Below are positions 1 to 8,074 of a DNA stretch of 59,960 bases, in pieces. Under the pieces are notes generated by a model that was given only the letters and a program-made list of their open reading frames with translations, made no database searches and was not told where the DNA came from. A program made the position numbers and the translations under genes. This DNA is from Acetomicrobium sp. S15 = DSM 107314 (GTDB taxonomy: Bacteria > Synergistota > Synergistia > Synergistales > Thermosynergistaceae), in assembly GCF_016125955.1 (NCBI RefSeq), contig NZ_JADEVE010000127.1:1-59960 (forward strand), in the 5' to 3' direction. Position 1 is the stretch's first letter. Each line of letters starts with the position of its first letter.

Positions 1-85
1 AGCCCTCGAAGAAGGCTTAAGGTTTGCAGTCAGAGAAGGCGGTCACACCGTAGGTGCTGGTGTGGTAACGAAGATATTGGATTAA
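1..85 (+). CDS. tuf: Elongation factor Tu, C-terminal end (partial)
   Basis: Only the last 27 codons are inside the window, read from base 2 to the TAA at 83-85. They encode the typical EF-Tu tail (RFAVREGGHTVGAGVVTKIL). EF-Tu is the GTPase that delivers aminoacyl-tRNA to the ribosome, and this piece is the end of its third beta-barrel domain. The gene lies 20 nt upstream of rpmG and 185 nt upstream of tRNA-Trp, the usual order at the end of a str-type operon. The start lies outside the window. Confidence 0.93.
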   Translation, partial: ALEEGLRFAVREGGHTVGAGVVTKILD

Positions 86-105
86 ATGGACTGGGGTGAA
101 TGTGA

Positions 106-252
106 ATGGCAGATATCATAGGGTTGCAGTGTTCTGAGTGCAAGCGGCGCAATTATACAACTACCATCAACAAGAAAAAAAGCAAAAAGCTTGAGAAGAA
201 AAAGTATTGCCCTTGGTGCGGACATCATACCTTGCACAAGGATACGAAATAG
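106..252 (+). CDS. rpmG: 50S ribosomal protein L33
   Basis: A 48-residue basic protein too short for most ORF finders. It has the L33 zinc-ribbon pattern: C9-x2-C12 near the N-terminus and C35-x2-C38 near the C-terminus (CSEC and CPWC), with a Lys-rich centre. This is the zinc-binding form of the large-subunit protein, not the Cys-free form. The ATG at 106 follows a GGGGTG ribosome binding site at 93-98. It lies directly after tuf and before tRNA-Trp, the common bacterial arrangement, and is probably cotranscribed with both. Confidence 0.92.
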   Translation: MADIIGLQCSECKRRNYTTTINKKKSKKLEKKKYCPWCGHHTLHKDTK

Positions 253-270
253 AGTAAAATAAATATATAC

Positions 271-347
271 AGGTCCGTAGCTCGAACGGCTAGAGCACCG
301 GACTCCAAATCCGGGGGTTGCAGGTTCGAATCCTGCCGGGCCTGCCA
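271..347 (+). tRNA. trnW: tRNA-Trp (anticodon CCA)
   Basis: A 77-nt cloverleaf. The acceptor arms AGGTCCG (271-277) and CGGGCCT (337-343) pair with one G-U, the discriminator is G344 and CCA is encoded at 345-347. The anticodon stem CCGGA/TCCGG encloses the loop CTCCAAA, giving anticodon CCA at 305-307. The T arm carries GGTTCGAATC. It is probably processed from the tuf-rpmG transcript. tRNA-Trp after rpmG and before secE is standard in many phyla, but here no secE follows. Confidence 0.97.
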
Positions 348-356
348 AGTTTAGTT

Positions 357-390
357 CCCGACCGGCTTTGTGCTGCGTCGGGATTTTTTT
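357..390 (+). terminator. Rho-independent terminator of the tuf-rpmG-tRNA operon
   Basis: The inverted repeat CCCGAC (357-362)/GTCGGG (377-382) is followed by A and seven T residues (383-390). It lies 9 nt after the tRNA CCA end and closes the operon, so transcription is not expected to run on into secE-nusG-type genes. Confidence 0.85.
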
Positions 391-665
391 ATGCTCGATT
401 TAGGAGCGACAGCCTCTTTATTTTTACCATAACTTAAGCTACCCCGAAAATTAACTCCCTCGAATTATAAGTTTCGCCTCCTTCCACTGTGTTTTCTGTT
501 TTTAACTTACGGTTCTTTTGAAGATGCCCCAACGCCTTGATTATATCCTAAAAGACGTCCCGGTTGCATTCAATCATAGCAGGCTGTTTTCTCAGGCTTG
601 CTTCCGACAAATACATTGTCTTTATAGCGCACGCTCGGACACAAAGGCTTAACCATGACCAAGCG
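391..665. other. Non-coding stretch, no gene recognised
   Basis: About 275 nt with stop codons scattered in all frames. No RNA fold or known protein was recognised. Short minus-strand stretches look like broken coding sequence but could not be assigned to a family. Together with the pseudogene to the right it looks like decayed DNA inserted after tRNA-Trp. Confidence 0.5.
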
Positions 666-944
666 TTACGTAGCATACACGCAAGACGATATAAAAGAAC
701 AGCATGCGCACGCCTCGCGTTCCTGCCTCGCGTCGCGCGATAGGTCGCCGTTAAACAACTCCGAAAACGATATGGGCCTGTGTTTGAGCACGTAGTGCCC
801 GAGCTCGTGAGCTATGGAAAACCTGCATCGAACGTTTAAGCTGTTTGCGTTGTAGGTTATTGTCGGCGGCGATGGAGGGATGTGCAAAAACATGGCGTCG
901 AAGTTTAAAGGGAGGTATGGATTGACATCTGTAACAAACGGACG
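666..944 (-). pseudogene. ImmA/IrrE-type metallopeptidase (M78) remnant
   Basis: The frame is open between a TAG at 945-947 and a TAA at 666, with only an internal ATG at 893. It contains RFSIAHELGHYVLKHR, the zinc HExxH helix of ImmA/IrrE peptidases, and then a Glu-Arg-Glu-Ala stretch resembling the family's third-ligand region. Intact M78 domains run further on both sides. Here the upstream part stops at TAG and the downstream part ends in CVYAT. ImmA/IrrE peptidases cleave phage-type or stress repressors and are often carried by mobile elements. It is probably a dead relic, although a short unrelated peptide cannot be excluded. Confidence 0.6.
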
Positions 945-987
945 CTATACTCCTACAGGGTAAATCGGCATTTGGAGGTGGCATATC

Positions 988-2022
988 GTGGACAAAATCG
1001 TCTTAGGGCGGACGGGTCTTGAGGTGTCGCGGATGGGTTTTGGCTGTATACCGATCATGCGCTTGAAAAAAGAGGAAGCGGTGGCTTTGCTTCGCTATGC
1101 TTATGACCATGGCGTAACGCTTTTCGACACGGCCAATGCGTATGCCGACAGCGAGGAGAAGGTTGGAGATGCATTTCATGGCATGCGCGACAAAGTAGTC
1201 ATAGCCACTAAGACCACAAAGCGGGATGCAGCAGGAGCCATGGAACATTTGGAGCTATCTTTGCGGAAGTTGCGCACCGACTATATTGATATATATCAGC
1301 TTCACCAGGTATCTAAGGAGAACGAATGGAAGGAGATCACCGGGCCGAACGGAGCAATGGAAGCTATATTGAAGGCTCAAGATGAGGGGAAGATCCGCCA
1401 CATCGGGTTTACGTCTCATAACCTGAATATTGCGATCAAGATCGCAAAGACGGGGCAGTTTGCCACAGTTCAATTTCCCTTCAACCTTATAGAGAGCGAT
1501 CCAGAGAAGGAGCTCTTCCCGCTCGCAAGAGAGCTCAACATGGGGATCCTCGCCATGAAACCTCTCGGCGGAGGAGCCTTGGACGACGGGAAGCTGGCTA
1601 TAAAGTTCATTCTACAGAGTAAAGGTGTCGTCCCGATTCCCGGTTTCGATGCCACTTGGCAGGTTGATCAGGCAATTTCAACCTCGCAGGAAAATCCTGG
1701 CGAGTTTACCGGAGAAGAGCTCGACGCTATAGAGCGATATCGAAAGGAACTGGGCAAGGAGTTCTGTCGCCGCTGCGAATACTGCCAACCGTGCCCTCAA
1801 GGGGTTGAGATAACCTCTGCCATGCAATACGAGCTCGTGTCCAGAAAGATGCCGCCGGAGACGCTACTTTCCTTCTCCGGCCCGGCTATGGAAACGGTGC
1901 AGAATTGTATAGAGTGCGGTACGTGTATAGAGCGCTGTCCCTATAATCTATCCATACCTCAGGTCATAAAGAGAAACTATGATCTCTATAAGAGACACCT
2001 TGAGGAAGCTAAACGCAAATAG
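988..2022 (+). CDS. Aldo/keto reductase with C-terminal 4Fe-4S ferredoxin domain
   Basis: A 344-residue cytosolic oxidoreductase. Residues 1-255 form an aldo/keto reductase TIM barrel with the tetrad D47, Y52, K75 and H106. The remainder is ferredoxin-like, with CRRCEYCQPCP near residue 260 and CIECGTCIERCP near 310, enough cysteines for two clusters. Barrels of this type fused to ferredoxin are common in anaerobes and presumably pass electrons between NAD(P)H or ferredoxin and a carbonyl substrate; the substrate cannot be told from sequence. The start is GTG at 988, 9 nt after GGAGGTG (974-980). It stands alone and converges on the minus-strand genes at 2170. Confidence 0.88.
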   Translation: MDKIVLGRTGLEVSRMGFGCIPIMRLKKEEAVALLRYAYDHGVTLFDTANAYADSEEKVGDAFHGMRDKVVIATKTTKRDAAGAMEHLELSLRKLRTDYIDIYQLHQVSKENEWKEITGPNGAMEAILKAQDEGKIRHIGFTSHNLNIAIKIAKTGQFATVQFPFNLIESDPEKELFPLARELNMGILAMKPLGGGALDDGKLAIKFILQSKGVVPIPGFDATWQVDQAISTSQENPGEFTGEELDAIERYRKELGKEFCRRCEYCQPCPQGVEITSAMQYELVSRKMPPETLLSFSGPAMETVQNCIECGTCIERCPYNLSIPQVIKRNYDLYKRHLEEAKRK

Positions 2023-2075
2023 CGAAATGTGGACCGCGATTGCCGCGGGAAGGATGGAATTGCAAAATAATACAA

Positions 2076-2119
2076 AAATTCAGGGGTGAGGATTAGAACA
2101 AATCCTCACCCCTGAATTT
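2076..2119. terminator. Bidirectional terminator between convergent genes
   Basis: A perfect 19-bp inverted repeat (2076-2094 with 2101-2119) with a 6-nt loop. Read on the minus strand it is followed by TTTTTGTATTATTTT, a good U-tract, so it should mainly end the leftward transcript of the Cys-rich protein and rhodanese. On the plus strand the tail is weak (TGCTCTTT). Confidence 0.8.
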
Positions 2120-2169
2120 GCTCTTTAACTCAAGGTGTTTTTGTCAACGGGTCAGGGGGGAATGGAGCT

Positions 2170-2313
2170 CTACTCTTCGCCGCAGCAGCCTGGGCAACCT
2201 GCACATCCGTCCAACTGCCTAAAGAGCTCCTCCATAAGCCTCTCTTTTTCCTCTTGCGTCAGTTCAGCTTTCTTTTCTGTTCCTGCCTGAATTTTGTCTT
2301 TCTCTTGAGACAT
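2170..2313 (-). CDS. Small Cys-rich protein of unknown function
   Basis: I do not recognise this 47-residue protein. The first 30 residues are charged and Gln/Glu/Lys-rich, predicted helical. The tail LDGCAGCPGCCGEE holds four cysteines in ten residues, suited to metal, persulfide or selenium chemistry. The ATG at 2313 is preceded by AAAGGGAGG on the minus strand, and the gene starts 20 nt after the rhodanese stop, so the two are almost certainly cotranscribed. A longer reading of the same frame back to 2457 merely overlaps the rhodanese in another frame. The strong ribosome binding site and tight spacing favour a real gene. Confidence 0.6.
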   Translation of the reverse strand: MSQEKDKIQAGTEKKAELTQEEKERLMEELFRQLDGCAGCPGCCGEE

Positions 2314-2333
2314 CGCTACGACCTCCCTTTCGC

Positions 2334-2645
2334 TCATGCGAGCGGATAACCGGCCTTCTTCCAGGCGTTTACGCCTCCGGCCATCACTTTTACGTTGAAA
2401 AAGCCCAGCTTTTCGTAATTTTCCGCCACACGGGCAGAAGTGGCTTCGCTCCTTCAACCGCAGTAGAAAATGATCTCCTGGTCCTTCTTTAGCTCGGCTT
2501 CTTTGGCGCGCAATTCCTTAAGAGACATAGCACCCTCGAGGCGCATGCTCTTGCACCGCTCTTCGTCGCTATAAGCGCATACCAATAGTGCCTTGCCGGA
2601 TTGCACAGCTTCCCTTGCCGTTTGGGGGTTGATCTTTTCTGCCAT
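2334..2645 (-). CDS. Rhodanese-like protein, probable selenoprotein (in-frame UGA at 2456-2454)
   Basis: The conventional reading stops after 63 residues at FYCG. Reading UGA codon 64 (2456-2454) as selenocysteine gives a continuous 103-residue single-domain rhodanese. After the UGA the frame continues RSEATSARVAENYEKLGFF and then a Gly-Gly-Val-Asn-Ala-Trp segment and GYPLA, which is the normal rhodanese C-terminal half with its GG-x3-W and GYP signatures. In the related YCxCPxEATSA family the UGA position is a cysteine of the active loop, so Sec-for-Cys replacement fits. A short hairpin lies just after the UGA. The ATG at 2645 follows GGGAGGTGCC. The gene sits 56 nt after the molybdenum hydroxylase gene. 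Alternatives are a nonsense mutation or sequencing error. No SelABCD genes are in the window. Confidence 0.75.
2425..2444 (-). promoter_or_regulatory. Putative bSECIS hairpin after the UGA codon
   Basis: In the mRNA, GCCAC (nt 10-14 after UGA) pairs with GUGGC (nt 25-29) around a 10-nt loop containing UG and GU. Distance and size fit bacterial SECIS elements, which lie within the coding region close to the UGA and bind SelB. The stem is only 5 bp, so the call rests mainly on its position. Confidence 0.4.
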
Positions 2646-2701
2646 TAATCGGCACCTCCCTTGAAACCCTTTTAAATTATACCAAATTAAGTTCGTTTTG
2701 G

Positions 2702-5290
2702 CTACTTCTTTTTTAAAGCTTCAAGGACGGCTTCGGGCGTGATTGGCAAGTGGCGCACTCGCGCTCCGGAGGCAGCGAATATCGCGTTAGCCACAGCCGG
2801 GGCCACAGGGGGTAGGCCGGGCTCGCCAAGGCCGCCCATAGGGGCATCGCTCTCCACAAAGCGCACATTCACCTCTGGCGCCTCATGGATCCTCAAGAGG
2901 TCGTAATTATCGAAGTTGGAAGTGGCAACTCCGCCACCATCGAACGAGACGGCTTCTTTGAGCGCCGCGGAGAGCCCCATGAGCACGCCTCCCTCTATCT
3001 GAGCCCTTGCGATATCGGGATGAACCACCTTGCCACAATCTACTGCGCAGAAGATGCGGTGAACTTTCACCGTTCCCGTTCCCTTATCGACTGAAACCTC
3101 CGCGACTTGTGCTACGTGAGTGCCGAAGCAGAAGTGATAAGCAAGCCCGCGCCCCACGCCTTCGGGCAGGGACTTACCCCACCCGCAATCTTCCGCCACC
3201 GCCTTGAGAAGCCTCTGGACTCGGTAATTTCCCTCCAAAAGCTCGAGACGAAATTCCAGCGGATCTTTGCCCGATGCGTGAGCCAGCTCATCGACGAAGC
3301 ACTCCACAGTGAAAGCGTTGTGAGAACTGCCCACCGAACGCCAGAAACCCACCGGCACTGGTGCTTCAAAAGGCACGTAATGCACCCTGAAGTTAGGCAC
3401 CTGGTAGTCCATATTGACGAGCCCCTCGACAGCCGGCGGGTCGATTTCGCCCGCCATCTCCTGCGGGCGAACGCGGGCATAAATGGAGGGCGCGACTATT
3501 TTGTGGTCCCAGGCGATGAGCTTTCCGTCGGCATCCAAGGCCCCTACGGCGGAAGTTGCGTTGACCGGGCGGTAGAAGTCGTTTTTGAAATCTTCCTCCC
3601 GTGTCCATATGAGTTTAATCGGCTTCCCGACGAGTTTTGAAATTTCTACCGCCTCGCGGACGAAATCGGCCTCAAGCCTCCTGCCAAAGCCGCCTCCGAG
3701 GTAGGTCGTGTGGATAAAAACCTGATCCATTTTGAGCCCTGAGGCTTCGGCAGCTACGATATGAGATAGGCTCTGTGCTTGGGTTGACGCCCATACGTCG
3801 CACCTGTCTTCTTTGACGTAAGCCAAGGCGTTCATAGGCTCGAGAGGTACATGCGAGAGATAGGGAAGGATATACGTCGCTTCCACTTTCTTGCGCGCAC
3901 CGGAGATAGCTTCATCGACAGAGCCTTCGTTCTTAGCGATGACTCCGTTGGACTCAAGATGCTTCATGAGTGCATCGTTTAGGTGATCGTCGTTCCACTG
4001 GGGCCAGTTGCCATCGCTCCACTGGACCTCCAAGGCCTTGCGTCCTTTCCATGCCGCCTCGATGGAATCGGCGCATACCGCGATTCCGCTCGTTATCGGC
4101 ACAACTGATCGCACGCCCGGAATGTCAGCGGCCTTCTTGGGATCGTAAGATGCGGGCTTGGCGCCGTAAGCTGGTGGGCGTACCACCGAAGCGTATAGCA
4201 TCCCGTCGTGGAAGGAGTCTATGCCGAAACGCGTCCTGCCGTTTACCTTGTCTGGTATGTCTGCGCGAGGAACACCTTTGCCTATAAAGATAAACTCTCC
4301 CTCGCCTTTGAGGGTTGGGTCCTGAGGCACCTCAAGGTTAGAAGCTTTTGAGGCGAGTTCGCCAAAAGAGAGCGCGCGTCCCGTTGGCTTGTGAATCACT
4401 TTACCGCCAAATGCGTGGCATTCTCCTTCTGGCACCCCCCACGACTGCGCTGCGGCTCTAACGAGCATAGTTCTCGCTGCCGCCGCGAGTTTCCTCAAAG
4501 GGACAAAGAGATTTCGAACGGACGTGCTGCCGCCGGTTATCTGCACGCCCCGAACCGGGTCTTTGTAGCTGTCTCCGGCAAGGGCGAACTCCACTCTAAC
4601 CTTTTCCCACTCGGCGCCTAACTCATCAGCTACTATCATGGGGAGGGAAGTTGCAACGCCTTGTCCCATTTCGGATTTTGGTATGACTACCGTTATAATG
4701 CCGTCCGGCGAGATTTTTATCCACGAATCCTTCGTCTTTGCCATCACGGGCACACCACCCGGAGGAGTCGGCAAAAGCCCGATGAAAAGGCTATCCGCCC
4801 CGACAGACTTGCTCGAAATAACGCCCTCGGAGAGAGGCAAGTCGCCCTCCGCCGCCCGGCGGATTGCTCGTTTTATGCGCCGGTAAGTGCCGCAGCGGCA
4901 GAGCACCCCCCGCATGGACCGCTCTATATCGGCATCGCTCGGGTTCGGGTTTTCCGAAAGGAGAGCCACAGCCTGAACGATCTGTCCTGGTTGACAATAT
5001 CCGCACTGAGGCACTTGCTCGGCCACCCATGCCCTTTTTATAGGATGGTCCTCGGGGATGCCTTCGATCGTGACGATCTTCTTTCCCTGGGCCTGTTTCA
5101 CCGGCATCTGGCACGAACGCCTGGCCTTGCCGTCCACGAGCACCGTGCACGTCCCGCATCTGCCTATGCCGCAGCCGTATTTGGTTCCGGTGAGCCCAAG
5201 GTGCTCCCTTATGACCCATAAAAGCGGAGTGTCTGGCTCGACGTCCACCTCGTAGGTATCTCCGTTTATCTCCAAACTAACGTTGGCCAT
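2702..5290 (-). CDS. Fused [2Fe-2S]/molybdopterin hydroxylase (IorA-IorB or xanthine/aldehyde dehydrogenase type)
   Basis: An 862-residue protein. Residues 1-150 are the small iron-sulfur subunit: plant-type [2Fe-2S] ligands C40, C45, C48 and C60, then the helical [2Fe-2S] ligands C96, C99, C131 and C133. From about residue 183 comes the large molybdopterin-cytosine-dinucleotide subunit, with GGGFGRR for cofactor binding and [10 protein letters not shown] near the C-terminus carrying the catalytic Glu. There is no FAD domain, as in isoquinoline 1-oxidoreductase and related aldehyde oxidoreductases where the two parts are usually separate genes. The substrate is unknown. The ATG at 5290 follows GAGGAGGTGTCGTT on the minus strand. 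The Sec-rhodanese follows at once; enzymes of this family need a terminal sulfur on molybdenum. Confidence 0.85.
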   Translation of the reverse strand: MANVSLEINGDTYEVDVEPDTPLLWVIREHLGLTGTKYGCGIGRCGTCTVLVDGKARRSCQMPVKQAQGKKIVTIEGIPEDHPIKRAWVAEQVPQCGYCQPGQIVQAVALLSENPNPSDADIERSMRGVLCRCGTYRRIKRAIRRAAEGDLPLSEGVISSKSVGADSLFIGLLPTPPGGVPVMAKTKDSWIKISPDGIITVVIPKSEMGQGVATSLPMIVADELGAEWEKVRVEFALAGDSYKDPVRGVQITGGSTSVRNLFVPLRKLAAAARTMLVRAAAQSWGVPEGECHAFGGKVIHKPTGRALSFGELASKASNLEVPQDPTLKGEGEFIFIGKGVPRADIPDKVNGRTRFGIDSFHDGMLYASVVRPPAYGAKPASYDPKKAADIPGVRSVVPITSGIAVCADSIEAAWKGRKALEVQWSDGNWPQWNDDHLNDALMKHLESNGVIAKNEGSVDEAISGARKKVEATYILPYLSHVPLEPMNALAYVKEDRCDVWASTQAQSLSHIVAAEASGLKMDQVFIHTTYLGGGFGRRLEADFVREAVEISKLVGKPIKLIWTREEDFKNDFYRPVNATSAVGALDADGKLIAWDHKIVAPSIYARVRPQEMAGEIDPPAVEGLVNMDYQVPNFRVHYVPFEAPVPVGFWRSVGSSHNAFTVECFVDELAHASGKDPLEFRLELLEGNYRVQRLLKAVAEDCGWGKSLPEGVGRGLAYHFCFGTHVAQVAEVSVDKGTGTVKVHRIFCAVDCGKVVHPDIARAQIEGGVLMGLSAALKEAVSFDGGGVATSNFDNYDLLRIHEAPEVNVRFVESDAPMGGLGEPGLPPVAPAVANAIFAASGARVRHLPITPEAVLEALKKK

Positions 5291-5408
5291 AACGACACCT
5301 CCTCTTTTTTCTAAAAACGTTTCCTTATAAAAATCATATCACTTTTTGTCTAACTGGGCGACCTTCTATCCCTCATGGTTAATTTGATGCTGAAAGAAAA
5401 GCCTCGCC

Positions 5409-5437
5409 TTGCCATTCCGGGACCGAGCTTTTATAAT
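5409..5437 (+). promoter_or_regulatory. Sigma-70-type promoter of the peptide ABC operon
   Basis: TTGCCA (5409-5414), a 17-nt spacer and a perfect TATAAT (5432-5437). It lies about 100 nt before the GTG start of the substrate-binding protein, in the divergent gap with the molybdenum hydroxylase. Confidence 0.65.
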
Positions 5438-5541
5438 TGCCCAAATCGGTTGCGAGCGGATGCTTACGGATTAAAATATGCAGGCGATGGCGTACTGACT
5501 GTGTTGTCTTCCGTTTTACGTTTAATGAAGGAGGGATAAGA

Positions 5542-7140
5542 GTGAGATTTTCTAAGTGGCTGTGTGCGGTTGGTGTCGCTTTTATTTGTATCGCCAATGG
5601 TGCTGGGACGGCTTTGGCGCAGGGCAGCAAGACACTACGGGTACCGTACTTGGAAGATCCGAAGACTGCGGATTGTCAGACCCAAACGATATCGTATCTC
5701 TTACCGTTAAACTGCTTCGACAGGCTGGTGGAATGTATCACCGTAGGACCTGGAGAGTCGAAGATCGTCCCAGGTTTGGCGGAAAGATGGGAGATCTCAG
5801 ACGACGGCAGGGTCTATACTTTTTATTTAAGGAAAGGGGTCTTCTTTCATCACGGCAAAGAGCTCACAGCGGACGATGTGGTCTATACCTTTGATCGCAT
5901 GCTCGATCCCGATACCAAGGCTTTGAACACCGACATCCTCGACTGGGTAGAGGGGGCCAAGGAGAGGATGGACGGCAAGGCGATATACACCAAGGGGTTG
6001 GAGGCCTTAGACCGCTACACTGTTCAGATAACATTGAGAGGGCCATACGCGCCGTTTTTGGCCGTCATGGCAAGCCCTCAGGCGAGCATTTATAACAGGG
6101 AGTTTACCATCAAGTCAGGCAGCAGGTTCGGCCTCACTCCCGAAACGACGTCCGGCACGGGTCCCTTCGTAATGAAAGAGTATGTATTGAACGATCATCT
6201 GCTCCTCGTGGCAAACGAGGGTTATTACAGGGGGAGACCTCAGTTGGATGAGATCCTGGTGAGGATAACCCCCGATCCGGAGACGCTCAGGATGCTCTTT
6301 GAAGCCGGCGAGATCGACATATTCGACTGCGATTACGCTGTCTCTCAGATACCCTATTTTACGAACCATCCCAGGTGGAAGGATTACGTGGCGAGCAGTC
6401 CGAGGGTGGGCATTTATTACTACAGCGTAAATCAGAGGATAAAGCCCTTCGACGACGTGCGCGTTCGCAAGGCGCTTCAGATGGCCATCGACAGGAAACT
6501 CATCTTGGATGAGCTGTTTTACGGGAAAGGTCATTTAGAAAACGGCATTATGCCGAGGGGATTGATTTGTCATAATCCGGATCTGCCCGTTATAGAATAT
6601 GATCCCGAAAAGGCTAAGGCATTATTGGCTCAAGCTGGTTACCCCGATGGGGTGGAGATGGAGATAGCCCAAGTGAGCGGAGCCAGGCAGTGGCTGAGGA
6701 TAAATGAGGTGGTCCAGGCGATGCTCAGGGAAGCGGGCTTCAAGGCGCATATTCAACAGATGGACGAAGCCGCCTTTTACGCCACGCGCAGCGCTGGTGA
6801 TCTGCCGTCTTATGTCCAAGTATGGTCTGCTGACTTCAACGACCCCGACAATTTCTTCTATACCTTCTTCGCTCCGAGGAACACTGTCGCTCGCTCGTTT
6901 AACTACGAAAGCCAGGAGGTATTCGATGCGCTCGAAAAGGGGCGTTCCCTTTCAAATCAAGGAGAGCGCTGCGAGCTTTACAGAAAGTTGGAGCAAGTGA
7001 TCGTTCAAAGGGATGCCGCATGGGTGCCGCTCTTCTCCCTGGAACACGTTTACGTCCTCCAGCCTAGGGTCAAAAATTTCGTGGCGCCGTGGAACGGCTG
7101 GAGTGATATGTCCTACTACGATATACGTTTGGAGGATTAA
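5542..7140 (+). CDS. Peptide ABC transporter substrate-binding protein
   Basis: A 532-residue exported protein of the SBP_bac_5 (DppA/OppA) family. It starts at GTG 5542, 5 nt after AGGAGGGAT; the open frame extends further upstream but without a ribosome binding site. Residues 1-26 form a signal peptide (short basic start, hydrophobic core, cleavage after TALA). No lipobox cysteine is seen, so it is probably soluble in the periplasm. Family features include LAERWEISDDGRVYTFYLRK and the strand GTGPFVMKEY. It delivers di- or oligopeptides to the permease encoded immediately downstream. Ligand range cannot be told, though nickel or other small ligands are also carried by this family. Confidence 0.9.
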   Translation: MRFSKWLCAVGVAFICIANGAGTALAQGSKTLRVPYLEDPKTADCQTQTISYLLPLNCFDRLVECITVGPGESKIVPGLAERWEISDDGRVYTFYLRKGVFFHHGKELTADDVVYTFDRMLDPDTKALNTDILDWVEGAKERMDGKAIYTKGLEALDRYTVQITLRGPYAPFLAVMASPQASIYNREFTIKSGSRFGLTPETTSGTGPFVMKEYVLNDHLLLVANEGYYRGRPQLDEILVRITPDPETLRMLFEAGEIDIFDCDYAVSQIPYFTNHPRWKDYVASSPRVGIYYYSVNQRIKPFDDVRVRKALQMAIDRKLILDELFYGKGHLENGIMPRGLICHNPDLPVIEYDPEKAKALLAQAGYPDGVEMEIAQVSGARQWLRINEVVQAMLREAGFKAHIQQMDEAAFYATRSAGDLPSYVQVWSADFNDPDNFFYTFFAPRNTVARSFNYESQEVFDALEKGRSLSNQGERCELYRKLEQVIVQRDAAWVPLFSLEHVYVLQPRVKNFVAPWNGWSDMSYYDIRLED

Positions 7141-7153
7141 AGCATAAAGGGCA

Positions 7154-8074
7154 ATGGAATATGTGGCGAAGAGGCTGTTGGCGACCGTTCCGGTCCTGAT
7201 AGGCGTTTCGATCCTTATTTTCGTAATGCTCAACATCATACCTGGCGATCCTGTAACCGTAATGATGAAGGAGCGCATAAGCCCGGACGTTGTAGAGAAA
7301 GTGAAGGCTCAAATGGGCCTCGATGATCCTTTGATAGTGCGTTACTTTCGCTTCATCGGAGGCGCCCTTCGCGGCGACTTCGGGCTTTCATATAAGCTCA
7401 ACAGGCCGGTGAGCCAGTTGATCATACAGGCTTTTCCCAACACCCTCGCCCTTGCCCTCGCGGCCGCGCTCGTCTCTTGGCTCATCGGCATTCCCGCGGG
7501 GGTCCTTTCGGCCTTGAAGCCGAATACGATTGTAGACAGAGTCTTTATGGGTTTTTCTGTGGCAGGCATCTCCATGCCGATATTTTGGTCTGCCTTGCTC
7601 ATGCAATATCTCTTTGCCCTCAAACTCGGATGGCTTCCAGTGTCCGGCTTTTACGGAGCCAAATATCTGTTGATGCCGGCCCTGGCGCTCGGATGGAGCG
7701 CTGCCGGGATTATAGCGCGACTCTCGCGGTCGAGTCTCTTGGACGTGATGCAGAAAGACTACATCAGAACCGCGAGGGCGAAGGGTTTGAGCGAAGTGCA
7801 GGTCATCATCTGTCACGCACTGAAGAACGCCCTTTTGCCGGTAGTCACAGTAATGGCAATTCAGGTAGCGAGCTTCCTCTCCGGCGCGGTTATAACGGAG
7901 AGCGTTTTCGGCATACCAGGCTTGGGGAGGCTTGCCATCGACGCGATAAGAACGCGGGACATGCCGCTTCTTGAGGGTTCGGTCTTGTTCGCCACGTTCC
8001 TCGTCGTGATGGGCAATGCGGTGGCGGACATTTTGTATTCTACCCTGGATCCGCGGATACGCTATGGCAGGTAA
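7154..8074 (+). CDS. dppB: Dipeptide/oligopeptide ABC transporter permease (DppB type)
   Basis: A 306-residue inner-membrane permease with about six membrane helices. The N-terminal RLLATVPVLIGVSILIFVML helix and the GLDDPLIVRYFRF segment are typical of DppB/OppB. The EAA cytoplasmic loop that contacts the ATPases is at IRTARAKGLSEVQVIICHAL. It begins 13 nt after the binding-protein stop and overlaps the next permease by 11 nt. It forms the membrane channel with the DppC-type partner. Confidence 0.92.
   Translation: MEYVAKRLLATVPVLIGVSILIFVMLNIIPGDPVTVMMKERISPDVVEKVKAQMGLDDPLIVRYFRFIGGALRGDFGLSYKLNRPVSQLIIQAFPNTLALALAAALVSWLIGIPAGVLSALKPNTIVDRVFMGFSVAGISMPIFWSALLMQYLFALKLGWLPVSGFYGAKYLLMPALALGWSAAGIIARLSRSSLLDVMQKDYIRTARAKGLSEVQVIICHALKNALLPVVTVMAIQVASFLSGAVITESVFGIPGLGRLAIDAIRTRDMPLLEGSVLFATFLVVMGNAVADILYSTLDPRIRYGR

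Noticed and set aside
82-348. 88-residue minus-strand frame over rpmG and tRNA-Trp
   Set aside because: Its start (AGPAGFEPATPGF) is the well-known false protein read antisense through a tRNA gene.
2170-2457. 95-residue version of the Cys-rich protein
   Set aside because: The extra N-terminal half overlaps the rhodanese C-terminal half in another frame, and the ribosome binding site points to the ATG at 2313.
3107-3640. 177-residue plus-strand frame inside the molybdenum hydroxylase gene
   Set aside because: It is antisense to a conserved catalytic domain, has no ribosome binding site and no family resemblance.
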